Shown here in pieces: positions 33,561 to 44,122 of a stretch of 64,000 nt of DNA. The position numbers and the translations under genes were made by a program. Numbering within the stretch: the stretch's first letter is position 1; every line of letters begins with the position of its first letter. A model generated the notes under the pieces. The model saw only the letters and a program-made list of their open reading frames with translations, ran no database searches and was not told where the DNA came from. The DNA is from Ceratopteris richardii (Eukaryota > Streptophyta > Polypodiopsida > Polypodiales > Pteridaceae), in NCBI GenBank assembly GCA_020310875.1, contig CM035444.1, forward strand, positions 17,724,477 to 17,788,476, read 5' to 3'.

Positions 33561-34900
33561 GCATGTTAAACAGTTACCTGCACCATCTACTTCGACTGTG
33601 GAGATTGAAGAAATTAATGCTATTTCTAATGATGCTGACGTGTTGACACTTGATAGTACTGTGCCATCTAAGGCGCTTAGGGCTGATTCTCTTTCCCACA
33701 CCTAGCTGCTAGATTCTGGTGCTTCTTTCCATGTGACACCACACAGAGAATGGTTCTCTAATTATGCAGCAAAGTGTCTTGGTACCGTGAGACTTGGTGA
33801 CTCTTACCAGTGTGATGTTGTGGGGATTGGAGATGTGGTTGTGTAGTTCATTGATGGTTCAAAATTTACTATGCATAATGTATGCCATGTACCTCAATTA
33901 TCATGTAGTTTGATGTCAGTTGGTCAACTTGATGATCTTGGTTACAAGATGGTCTTCTATGCTCAGTCCTTTCGCATATCAAAGGGCAATATAGTTATTG
34001 CAAAAGGAGGCAAAGTTGTCTCACTTTATCCTTTATTTGTATCACAGAAAGAACACTTGTTAGCTGTTATTGAACATCCTATGGCTTGTATTTGGCATGC
34101 TCGTTTGGGCCATATATCTCGTAGTGGAATGGAAAATCTTTCTCATTTTTGTTATCTTTCTCTGATTTTTCATTTTGTGAGCATTGTCAATATGGAAAGC
34201 AAACAAAAAATGTGCATAGAATGCACATTGACTCTTCAATTCAGCCTTAGGTGGTTCTCTCTACTTTATCACTTTCATAGATGATGCTACTAGAAAAGTT
34301 TGGGTATATCCTATCAAATCAAAGGATGAGGTATTCCCACTTTCATAAAATGGCTTGCTTCAGTTGAGACTAAAAAAGGAACTAAGCTTAAGGCTTTACA
34401 TTCAAATAATGGGGGTGAGTATACCTCACATGAATTCAGCCTTTTCTATCAGTCTAGAGGGATTCGTAGAGAGTTTACAGCTCCTTATACCCTAGTACAT
34501 AATGGTGTAGCTAGATGATGAATAGAACTATTCAAGATAGAGTAGTCTCTATGTTGCATCATGCAAACCTCTCACAAGGCTTTTGGGTAGAAGCAGTATT
34601 GACTGCAATTCATGTGATTAACCTTTCACCTAGTACTGCCAAAGGTCTGAAAGTGGCATAAGAGTTGTGGACAGGGAAGCCACCATATTATGATCATCTT
34701 TGAGTTTTTGGGTGTGAAGCATATGTTCATATACCCAAGAATCTTAGACAAAAGTTGGATCATAAGTCAAAGAAATGCATTTTCCTTGGATATGGTCGAG
34801 AAGGACAATTTGGATATCGTTTATGGGATCCTGAAACACGGACAGTGATCATAAGTAGTGTTGTCATTTTCAATGAGTCTAAGATGCATAAACAACCCAT
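33561..34900 (+). pseudogene. Copia protease-integrase of B
   Basis: A protease site LLDSGASFHVTPHREW (about 33710) is intact but follows a TAG at 33703-33705. The zinc region has WHARLGHISRSGMEN (about 34096); its CEHCQYGK part is in another frame. The first Asp region is partly deleted: the CAGCCTTAGGTGG text near 34244 joins sequence that in A is about 80 bp apart. The second Asp motif SNNGGEY is altered (LHLDNGGEY in A), so D is replaced by N. The C-terminal part GCEAYVHIPKNLRQKLDHKS and LGYGREGQFGYRLWDPE is retained. Confidence 0.8.
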
Positions 34901-35990
34901 TAAGGAGGTTGAAGTGAGAAGAGTGGTGTTTGAGGATACTAGTCCTCCGGTTAGCATGCATAAAAATATTGCACATAGGGATGTTCAAGAGAATGTCCAT
35001 TCAGATCAGTCTACAATGTTCCTGTTCAGCAAACATTGAGACATTCTGCACGTGTCTCACATCCACTTGATAGATATGTTCCAGGTTTAGATTTTGTTAT
35101 GCTAACAGATGTTGGTGAGCATTCTTGCTACAAAGAGGTCTATGCAGACAGAGGATCATGTCAAGTGGGAGCATGCCATGAAGAGTGAGTTGGATTCTAT
35201 TCACAAGAATGGTACTTGGGATTTAGTAACTTTGCCAAAGGGAAGGAAAGCTTTACCATGTAAATGGGTATATAAGCTGAAATTCACATCAGATAGTGCT
35301 TCTCCAAAGTATAAAGCATGACTCGTTGCAAAGGGTTTTAAGCAATAACATGGCGTTGATTTCGAGGAAATCTTCTCTCTAGTGGTCAAGAGGACTACCT
35401 TGCGCATGTTGCTTGGATTCTTTGTAATGGAGGACTTAGAGCTAAGCCCAAATGGATGTGAAAACTGCTTTCTTGCATGGAGATCTTACAAATGAGATCT
35501 ATATGGAACAACTAGAGGGTTATGTAGTTCATGGCAAGGAAAGTCTAGTTTGTAAGCTTAAGAAGAGCTTGTATGGACTTAAACAGTTCCCTAGACAATG
35601 GTACCAAAATTTTGATGCTTTTATGAAATCTCAAGGCTATTCTCAAAGCAATGAGGATCATTGTCTCTACACAAAGAGATGCTCAGATGGCAGCTTGATA
35701 TGCTTGATACTTTATGTCGATGATATGTTGATTGCTGGGAAGTCCTCTTATGATTTGTCAGTTCTCAAAAAGAAATTCAATCAGACATTTGATATGAAGG
35801 ATTTGGGGGATGCCAAACATATTCTTGGCATGCGCATTACTCATGATAGGAGTAAAAGATGCATATACTTGTCTCAAAGTATCCAAAGTAATGCAGGGTG
35901 GAAAGGCATTGAGTACACCTTTACCCACATATGTGAAATTAAGCAAGGATGATTGCCCCAAATTAGATGAGGAAAAGGAATTCATGACCG
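34901..35990 (+). pseudogene. Copia reverse transcriptase of B
   Basis: From the linker (VEVRRVVFEDTSPPVS) the RT proceeds through NGTWDLVTLPKGRKALPCKW (about 35205), AKGFKQ then a stop, FEEIFSLVVKRTTLRMLLGF, MDVKTAFLHGDLTNEIYMEQ (about 35450), SLYGLKQFPRQWYQNFDAF and the active site ILYVDDMLIAGKSSYDLSVL (about 35705). YVDD is intact. It ends KDLGDAKHILGMRITHDRS. At least three frame changes occur. Confidence 0.88.
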
Positions 35991-36649
35991 AAATTCCCTA
36001 TGAGTCTGCTTTTGGTAGTCTCATGTATGCTATGGTAGCTACGAGACCGGACATTGCATTTGTAGTGGGAGTTGTGAGCAGATATATGTCTAATCCTGGC
36101 AAGAAACATTGGGAAGCCGTCAAGATGATTTTGAGATATCTGAGTGGCACTAAGGACAAGTGTCTATGCTTAGGTAGAGGGAAAGTATCCATTATTGGTT
36201 ACACAGTTTCTGATTATGCTGGTTGTGCAGACAATCGTAAGTCTACATCAGGGTACATTTTTCATTTTGCTGGAGGTGCTATCTCTTAGAGATCTCGTCT
36301 TCAAGAATGTACAACTGTTTCCACCACAGAAGCAGAGTATGTTGTAGCAAGTGAGGCATGTAAGGAAGCATTGTGGCTTTCTCGTCTTGCTTGTGATATT
36401 GGTTCACCTCAGCATGTACCTCGCTTGCTCAGTGATAGTCAGAGTGCTATTGCCTTGGCTAAGAACCCGGTCTATCATGCAAAGACCAAGCACATTGAGG
36501 TGAGGTATCACTTCATTAGAGATTTCTTAGCCAATGAGTGCATTATTCTTGAGAAGTTTCACACTCGAGATAATGTTGGAGATGCTTTGACTAAAGCTCT
36601 ACCACAGGATAGCTTTCGACACTATTGTCACTTGATGGGAGTTACTTGA
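35991..36649 (+). pseudogene. Copia RNase H of B
   Basis: SLMYAMVATRPDIAFVVGVV leads into DYAGCADNRKSTSGYIFHF; a TAG at 36287-36289 replaces the TGG seen in A (4375-4377). The catalytic half follows: TTVSTTEAEYVVASEA (about 36312), RLLSDSQSAIALAKNPVYHA, KTKHIEVRYHFIRDF, DNVGDALTKALPQDSFRHYC, ending with a stop at 36647-36649. Catalytic motifs are intact apart from the nonsense change. Confidence 0.88.
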
Positions 36650-36796
36650 ATCTTGATCTTACATAGTCACTTGTATACTGTGTGGCATGCCCATGAGGTG
36701 GGAGGTATAGTTTGTATACTTACACTCAGGTATTCTTTATCATTCTTTATTTTTCTCCCGTAGTTACTTTGGCCATGTTGGCCTTTAGTGGGAGAT

Positions 36797-37128
36797 TGTT
36801 ACAGTTAGTGTCCATGTGAAAGGCCAAATGGCCACCGGACACTTCCTTGTATATGTTCTTCAATAAAACATATAGTGGCCTAGGCAGTTACATACTATAA
36901 AACATATAGTGGCCTAGGCAGTTATAGACTATAAGTTCGACCACATTTGTAAGACCTAAAAAGTCTATCTTCGTGCTCCTCTGTGTACTGTGTTTTCTGT
37001 GTATTTAGCAACGTCTGTGTGGAGTACTGTGTGCGGCCTTAGGAGCTCGGTTTTCTACTTCGAGCATATTGTCGTGGAGCTCGCGAGAAGGAGAGCGCAC
37101 TGTGGTGCATTGGCAACAAAATACTTCA
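36797..37128 (+). repeat. 3' LTR of B (332 bp, with internal duplication)
   Basis: It starts TGTTACAGTT after the purine tract AGTGGGAGAT and ends AATACTTCA beside the GTGGA duplication. The 34-bp excess over the 5' LTR is a tandem duplication: 36865-36898 is repeated at 36899-36932 with few changes. Confidence 0.92.
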
Positions 37129-37329
37129 GTGGATTGGGAGAGGATATCTTAGAGATTGAAGCTTTGAATGGTTAGGGTTGGAAGATTTTAGGGATTCTAA
37201 CTTCTTGGGATAGAGAATCTAGTATATTCTCCATGAAAAGCTCTTATTTGACACTAAAAGACTCTTCTTTGTTACCAATCGGTACCTCTCTACTATTGAC
37301 ATGTGCTATTAATTTTTCTTTCTCTTTCA

Positions 37330-37880
37330 TCACATCTCTAATGGGATTTGTTTCTTTCTAATCCTCATATACACTATTTCTTTTATCTTATGTGTACTTG
37401 TGTTGATAGTGAGGAAAATGTTCAAAAAGAACTTCCTTAAGGTGAGCACATCACATCTCCTTGTTGCCTTTACTTTGATTCGTGATATATATATACCCAC
37501 TATAATATAATGAGCATGTGAGCTTTTGGAAGGGGAAAAAATTGGTCGAATGAAATTGATGCCCCATTTATCAAAAGCACTATCTCTCATCATGATCATA
37601 ATAAAATTTGATCTCTCTTATATAGATACTTCAATCTTTGACACATGCCATATCTGTTTACAAAAATATGAACATCCATGTGAATATTTGGGCAAAAGAT
37701 CCCTACAAATAAGATGTGCTTGGTTTTTTAAGAGAGAAATGTCGTCATGATGCTCTTACATGGAGCATCTTTAAAATTTGTAAATAAATATTTGCTCTCA
37801 TAGTTACCCTTTTGTTGTTGGCACAACCAATTACCTACAAGAGCATAATCACATGATTCCTCTTCAATAAATTTCCTTTA
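37330..37880 (-). pseudogene. Ty3/Gypsy integrase fragment
   Basis: On the minus strand the text reads HVRAS then FAQIFTWMFIFL, TDMACVKD and YIREIKFYYDHDERDSAFDK, a decayed version of the Gypsy zinc-binding region and its approach to the core. The core start is clear in frame 37599-37330: SAFDKWGINFIRPIFSPSKS, HYIIVGIYISRIKVKATRRC, LTLRKFFLNIF. The catalytic Asp in WGIDF is Asn here. It is like the L integrase at 58814-59370 but from another copy. Other domains of this element were not found. Confidence 0.7.
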
Positions 37881-39409
37881 AGAGGGAATGATACCTTCAA
37901 GATAAGAGTAATTTTGCAAATAATTGACTAGTGGGTTACTCCATTCGAGCGATATGATTATATGGTAAAGAAGAAGCTCTCAATTGATGGAAAGTTCCTT
38001 GCAAAGAGAAAAAATATGCTCATGTAATCATGGATATGTTTTTCCATAGTTTGTCAATATACACCATAGTAAATTAGATTTCAGAATTCCAATTGAAAGC
38101 AGCTATGTTTATCTTCAAAGAATGCCCATTATACGAGATATTGATACCAAGGGAATAAAAAAAATCAATAAAACATGGTACAACAACTTAAATCAAATAT
38201 TTAAGAATCGAGGTAACTATTTTAGTACCTTAGATACTTCAAAGAAACATATTTTTTAATTAATAATGAATAATAATGTGGTCTTAAATGAGTTTGATAG
38301 TAAATAGTATATTGATAGTGGGTGTTAAATTTTATGAATTATATAGATTACTTTAATAATCTTCATGATCCAAGATAAAAAAAAACCCTAATAAAAGAAC
38401 ACACATAGGCTATGTGATGTTTGAAGAAAACTAGAAATCAAAGCGTCTTAGAGATCTTTTCCATATTCCAATCATCACAAAAAACTTATTGTGTTTTAAT
38501 CAAGTGGTTGAAAGAGGATACAAGTAAGCTTCAACATAGGGATTGTGCTTTGTGAAGGATCCTAAGAAATTATATGCTTTGGTGATAATAGGAAAAAAAG
38601 GAAGGAATGATATTTATAATGGAGGTAAAACAAAATAATACTAAAGCTATCTATTTCTCATAAAATGGAAAGCATGTTGTAGAGTTGGAAGTATGAAACA
38701 AAAGAACTGGGCCATATAAACTCTTAGGGGATGAAGAACATGGAGAGGAGGAAGTTAATAAATGGTCCAACCATTTTTAATTCATAGAATTTGAAGCACT
38801 TATGCAATGCATGTCAAATCAATGAGTAGTGTAGGATGCCATTCAAGTAGAAGATACATTGAGTACTAGTCCCATGAGCTACAAGGAAGTGATCCTTAAG
38901 GGGTAATAGGATTTTCGTCACCTCTATTAGTGATTCTAATATAATTTTTGGATATGTTGCATATATAATACGTAAAATGTATTCTATCACTTTAAAAGAT
39001 TCAAGACAATAACTGAAACAGAGACATATAGGTTTCCTATGTTTATGACATGCTATTAATTGGTCCTAATGAGATGCAAGTTTACTTTCAAGGCCGGTTT
39101 ACTTTCCTCTTTTGAAATCTCATTTTTGATTTCATTATTATTTGTTCATTTATTTATGCAAGTTGATGGACGAATCATTGTGTCAAAAGAAACTACATTA
39201 GCATGGAGACATGGCTATTATTGAGCCCTCATGATGCCTTTTATATGCATTACTTGGCCTGACATTTAATATTTGTCTTTCATATGTGCAAAAAATTGCA
39301 TACCCCAAGGATCAATCATTGACAAGAAATTTTGTGTATCTTTCACTAATCTAGTGCTTGACAACTTGTCTTGTTTAATTTCAAGATTTACATACTTTTT
39401 TGGGATTTG
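37881..39409. other. Anonymous AT-rich DNA
   Basis: I see no domain on either strand. It lies between a Gypsy integrase scrap and F-family relic J and may be decayed retroelement beyond recognition. Confidence 0.4.
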
Positions 39410-39720
39410 ATTCAGCTAGTTCTTATGATATGTGTGCGCAAAGGTTTTTAATGTCTCATTTTTAGTATCTCATGAATATCTTGGTTGAGCAACAAGCAAC
39501 CAACAATGGACACTTCTACTTGTGAGGCTAAATGTAGGGATGTAGCTACTACTAAATGTGTGTGGCTTATGTGCCTTATGGATGCCATGGAACCTTCTAC
39601 CACCACCATCTTTTTTGACTCTTCAAAGTGCATTAGCAATTGCAAGCAACCTAGTCTTCCATGGTTGCATTAAGCTTAATGAGGTTCACTATCAATTGTG
39701 TTAGGGAGATATTTTTTAGT
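39410..39720 (+). pseudogene. RNase H fragment of J
   Basis: Translations include ISWLSNKQPTMDTSTCEAKCR-like sequence (about 39475), CVWLMCLMDAMEPSTTTIFF and SKCISNCKQPSLPW, matching SWLSKKQPTVATSSCEAEY, CVWLRRLM and TIFIDSQSALAVARNPVFH of F2 with many substitutions. VHYQLC near 39685 matches VHYHYV. The catalytic DSQS is altered. The domain is cut by K and resumes near 40785 (LYVP.DNVA). Confidence 0.7.
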
Positions 39721-40784
39721 AAATATATGAGTTTTCCTTATTGTGAGAAGAGATGGTGATACAATCCAAAGATGAGGTTGGTGTTGCAAAATCCTGCCAA
39801 GATTACTTCAAGAATGCTTAATAGAAACTTTAAGCTTGCCAATAAAGCATTAATACCTCCTTAGTGTTTTGGAAGATCATTCTCAAATTGATTCATCAAA
39901 ATAGATGACTAGACACAAAACATATGATTAAGAACTTGCTATTTTGGGATGGAAAGCACTCTGGAATTTTGCTCAGAGCTCATAGTCTATTGAGAATTGA
40001 CGAGAGAAACTTTGCACATATTCAATTGAATATTTGATTAATGTAAAGCAACAAATGTGATGAATTTAAATGCACTATACTGAGAGAAATCAATTTAGGA
40101 ACATTGGGTTGTCATCCCAACTTTTCAAGAATAGTCTGCCTGCATACATAGGTCACTTCAAATTGATGTAGCTCTTAGACTAAAGACCAAAATGTGGTGA
40201 AAATTGAGATCAAGAAAATAGACTTATAACTTTACATATATTAGGTCAAATTACTTCAACAAAGTAAGTATACAGGGAAAAATCAGTTATCAAAGTTGAC
40301 TAAAAAAACAATGTAAACTTGAGATAGTAGTTGAAGTAGACTCCAAAGATGATCTAATAAATCAATCTGTATTGCACATATGGTACATGAATGGATTGGG
40401 CATGAAGCATCAAAAGGAGGAGCACAATGTGTGCTTCAGTGAGGATCCAAATCTTGACTAGAATCTCCTCTAATTGTAGCACAAAAGTCTGCTCTTATCT
40501 CCGACTTTCTTCATGTGTTTTTACAGAGAATTGTGAATTCAAACTTGGTGGATTCCACCTAAAACTTCCTCCATCATAGGGGAATCTCATATAATTGACT
40601 GCTCCTAATTTAATTCCATGATTTGCACCTAACAAGATCACGGGATTCTCTTCTCCCTTTTACTTTTGGAGATTTCACTTTTCTTCTTTTACAAGAGATA
40701 ATTTTTATGACATCTCTTATTAAGAGTACAAAGAATGTTATTACATAAATGATTTAATCAAGCACTAGGCTTGGCAAAAAATGC
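39721..40784. other. Unidentified 1.06-kb insert K within J
   Basis: J RNase H stops just before and resumes just after this AT-rich stretch, so it must be an insertion. I found no coding domain, no clear terminal repeat and no poly-A tail. Boundaries are good to about 15 bp. Confidence 0.5.
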
Positions 40785-40922
40785 ACCAACCCTTATGTTC
40801 CCACATAGGATAATGTTGCATACCTTTTCATAAAGTTTTGTTTCCTAAGAAGTTCAAAGTTTTTGGATTGCTCCCTTTTGTAGATTCATCTTAGTCCATC
40901 TTGATTGGCACCGCCTTATACA

Positions 40923-41214
40923 TGTTACACTTATGTATTCCTCGAGTAGCTTTGATGTGAACCTTTTCCCTATACATGGGAACTTTTTACTCTAGTGTTG
41001 GCTAGAGGTTTTTTCCCCATGTTACCACATACTTGATACTCTCATATGTGGTGGTACTTTTTACTTAGGGATATTATTCAGCTCTTACTTCAGTTTAGTT
41101 CATCGTCAATAGAGAGAGCTATTCCAACCATCGTCTTGTCCGTGTGTCTTGCTGTGTTTGTGCTCCTTGTGTGTGCTTCTCGTGTGTCTCTCGCACTTCT
41201 ACACTCACCTGACA
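40923..41214 (+). repeat. 5' LTR of I (292 bp)
   Basis: It starts TGTTACACTT and ends ACTCACCTGACA. It contains an 86-bp stretch (about 41010-41096) that is absent from the 3' LTR. Confidence 0.9.
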
Positions 41215-41215
41215 G

Positions 41216-41227
41216 TGGTATCGGAGT
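41216..41227 (+). promoter_or_regulatory. tRNA primer binding site of I
   Basis: TGGTATCGGAGT lies one base after the LTR and differs at two positions from the usual initiator Met tRNA complement. Confidence 0.8.
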
Positions 41228-41493
41228 AGGTTCAGCTCCTTCTCAAGTTTTCGTTTTTCGCGTCGTGATGCGCGTGCACTTTTAAGAGTGCAAATCGACT
41301 TCAGAGCATAGAACTGTAAATTTCAGCAGCCAAGAAACATTTCCACCAAGTACGCTGGGGTTTTACTCCCATTTCGAAGCCATTCGTGCAATCAGAATCG
41401 CCATCAGAGTGATGGTTTGTGAGCTGAAATTTCAGCATTCATTTCAGCTCTCGTCGAAGTGAAGATTTTGTCACATTCTTGTTCCTTAGTGAA

Positions 41494-42540
41494 ATGGCGG
41501 GCAGCAGTGACTTGTTTGACATGCCTTAAGCTGAAGATAAGCTTGATGGGACCAACTATCCGATGTGGTCTTACATGATGAAGCATGTTCTTGTTGCAAA
41601 ACAACTTTGGAACATAGTGGAAGATATAGATCGAAGACCAGCAAGTTCTTCTACTCCACAGTCTACTGTCACAGATGGAGCTTCTTCTTCGAGTACAGTG
41701 GTTTCTCCTTCTCCACCTACACAGGAGCAGCTTAGATGGGATGGAAAAGATGCTCTAGCTCATGCTTTGATTGCACTTTCAGTGAAGCATCATATAGTTC
41801 CACACATTCGGTCATGTTCTACATCGAGACAGGCATGGGACACTTGCTTCTTTGTATGCCGTGCGTAATGAAGCACATGTTGCATACTTGAGGAAGAAAC
41901 TTGAGGATGTATATATGGCTGAAAATGAGTTAGTGGATGTGTATGTGACACACATCAAGGACTTGAAAGAGCAATTGACAAACATAGATGAGATCATTCC
42001 GGATGCATCACTCATTTCTACATTGTTGAGAGGATTACCAGAATCTTTTCAAAGCTTTGCTACTACACTCCTTTTGGTTGCAAAAGGAAATCCTAATATG
42101 TATGCATTTGATGAGTTTGTGTCTCTTCTTTTGCAAGAAGAGCAATCTAGAGTGAATAGGAGTGGTTTGATTGAGGGAACACAAGCACTTGCTATCTCAC
42201 AAAAGGGGAAAAGCAAGTATGGTTCAGCTTTGGGTTCATCAAAACCAAAGCCTCAAGCTTCCTCTTCCACTCATTCCTCTAATGATGCTGATTTGCAAAA
42301 GAAGAAGAGATGCAAATATTGCCAAAAGGCTGGTCATACTATTGATGAATGTAGAAAGGTTGCTAAACGCAATGAAAAGAAGAAGGAATCCGGCATGTCT
42401 ATTGCTGAAAATTCAGCAAATGTAAAGAATGATGAAGCTAACATGGCTCAAGATTTTTGGACATGTGTTGTTACATGTCATTATGATGCTTCTTTGCATT
42501 CTAGATGTATGGTTGTGAGTGAGGCTGATTTCGATTAGTT
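41494..42540 (+). pseudogene. Copia gag of I, intact zinc knuckle
   Basis: The start is the ATG at 41494 (MAGSSDLFDMP), aligned with the F2 gag start. A TAA at 41527-41529 probably replaced CAA. Then DKLDGTNYPMWSYMMKHVLV, LWNIVEDIDRRP, WDGKDALAHALIALSVKHH and HIRSCSTSRQAWD. One lost base near 41838 shifts the frame; frame 41852-42538 continues NEAHVAYLRKKLEDVYMAEN, LLRGLPESFQSFATTLLLVA, FVSLLLQEEQSRVNRS and a complete knuckle CKYCQKAGHTIDEC. A Ser/Pro-rich insert (SSSTPQSTVTDGASSSST) separates the capsid parts. Confidence 0.88.
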
Positions 42541-44112
42541 CTTTGATCGTGGTGATTCAAAGCACATAACATCATGCAAAAGATTTTTTGCCTCTTTGAA
42601 AGATGCAACCAAAGGAGGACATGTGGTGTGTGCAAACAATGCCTATTATCCTATCATTGGAGTAGGAGAAATTGAGCTTACGGTTGCAAATGGAGGTGTG
42701 ATTGTCTTGAAAAATGCATTGTATGTGCCCGGTATAAAGAAGAACTTATTTTCATTTCCGTTGATTGCCAAAGCTAGACCATGTACACTTTGTTGATGAT
42801 AAGGTTCATGATTTCAGCAATGGTGTTGTTATCGCGATGTCCGGTAAATTATGTAATGGTTTGTATCGCATGTATACATACAAGAGGGCTACCTAGAATG
42901 CCTTAGTTGCTCATACTTCTTCCATGGATGAAATGGAGCTTTGGCATGCTCGTCTTGGTCACTTAAACTTCAATAGTTTGCTTTATTTGCAAAAGAAGGA
43001 CATGGTTATTGGCTTGCCTACACTTGAGTCCATTGAAAAGCATGCATGTGAAGGTTGCATTCTTGGAAAAATGCATCGTGCTTCTTTTCCAAAAGATAGT
43101 CATACACACACTACAAGAAAATTGCAACTTGTTCATAGTGATGTATGTGGTCCGGTCAAGACTCCATCTTTTGGAAAGCATGTATATTTTGTTATCTTCA
43201 TCGATGATGCTACTCGCCATACATGGGTGTATCCTATGAAAGAAAAGAATGAGGTATTTTCTTGCTTCAAAGCATTTTTAGCTATGGCTGAAAATTTTTC
43301 TTCACAAAAGCTTTTGAATCTACGCACGGATCATGGTGTTGAATACATGTCACATGACTTTAATACTTTTCTTTGTGAAAAAGGTATTTCACACCAATAT
43401 ACGGTGCCATATACACCTCAACAAAATGGTGTTGCCGAGCGTAAAAATAGAACTCTTCTTGAAATGGCACGATGTATGGTTAAAGGAAAGCATCTTCCTA
43501 ATAAGTTTTGGATGGAAGCGGTCATGTGTGCAAACTATGTTTTGAATCGCTGCCCTACAAAAGCTTTGAGAGTCATCACTCCTTATGAGGCTTGGAATGG
43601 TCATAAGCCTATGGTTAGTCATATGTGTGTGTTTGGTTCTTTGGCATATGCTCTTGTGCCATCACAACAACGTCACAAACTTGATGATAAGGCAAAGAAA
43701 TATATATTTGTTTGTTATAGTGCGGAAAGTAAGGGATATCATTTGTACCATCCATTGACGAACACAATTATTGTGAGTCGAGATGTGTTATTTGCTGAAA
43801 ATTCAATTTTCCCTCTACTTGAATGCAAAAAACAGCCAATAGTTAGCTCACAAGATGTGTTCGATACACTCATGTCTTTGTTCCAAAATGGTGCACTTGA
43901 CTATAGCCATGTAGACCAGCCAACTGAGGTTCAAAGGGCTGAAAAATTCCAGCCAAATAGGGCTGAAAATGCAGAGAATTTCCAGCCAAACATGGCTCAA
44001 ACATGGCTGAAAAATTTCAGCCAAAAATTATCAAAACTGCTGGAAATTTCCAGCCACATATGGCTAAACATTTGCATCAAAATATGGCTGAAAATGAGCA
44101 TGAAATTCAGCC
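42541..44112 (+). pseudogene. Copia protease-integrase of I
   Basis: The protease site reads FFDRGDSKHIT after a TAG, where F2 has YFDSGVTKHIT; the DSG triad is lost. VPGIKKNLFSFPLIAKA follows. The integrase frame (42924-44120) has WHARLGHLNF and CEGCILGKMHRASF, the first Asp in VHSDVCGPVKTPSFG, the second in NLRTDHGVEYMSHDF and the Glu in NGVAERKNRTLLEMARCM, so all catalytic residues remain although RGGEY became HGVEY. The tail has FGSLAYALVPSQQRHKLDD. The linker after LMSLFQNGALDY contains an FQP repeat listed separately. Confidence 0.9.
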
Positions 44113-44122
44113 TTGCATGATG
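43929..44122 (+). repeat. FQP-type peptide/DNA repeat in the INT-RT linker of I
   Basis: About five degenerate copies of a unit reading [R/M]AE-x-FQP at protein level occur: AEKFQPN, AENFQPN, AEKFQPK, AGNFQPH and HEIQP. At DNA level the core is GCTGAAAA(T)TTCCAGCCA. A frameshift near 44000 splits the array between two frames. The corresponding linker of F2 has no such array. Confidence 0.7.

Larger units (their letters stand above)
31187..37128 (+). mobile_element. Complete but decayed Copia element B
   Basis: B has two LTRs, primer site, a long leader, gag, PR, INT, RT, RNase H and a purine tract, 5942 bp in all. The 5-bp GTGGA occurs directly outside both LTRs (31182-31186 and 37129-37133), a perfect target duplication. 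About 30 differences between the LTRs by eye over 298 aligned bases suggest an old insertion. Every domain has stops or frameshifts. Confidence 0.92.

Noticed and set aside
1377..37128. LTRs of A (4885) and B (31187 or 36797) as the two ends of one huge element
   Set aside because: B has its own pair of LTRs with GTGGA on both sides, and A has its own complete pol order before 4885.
39721..40784. K as a SINE or MITE
   Set aside because: Too long for a SINE, no box A/B pair, no poly-A end and no terminal inverted repeats seen; left unidentified.
41046..41285. Small hydrophobic protein, possible membrane peptide
   Set aside because: It lies entirely in the LTR and leader of element I; the Val/Leu-rich stretch comes from TGTGTCTTGC-type LTR sequence.
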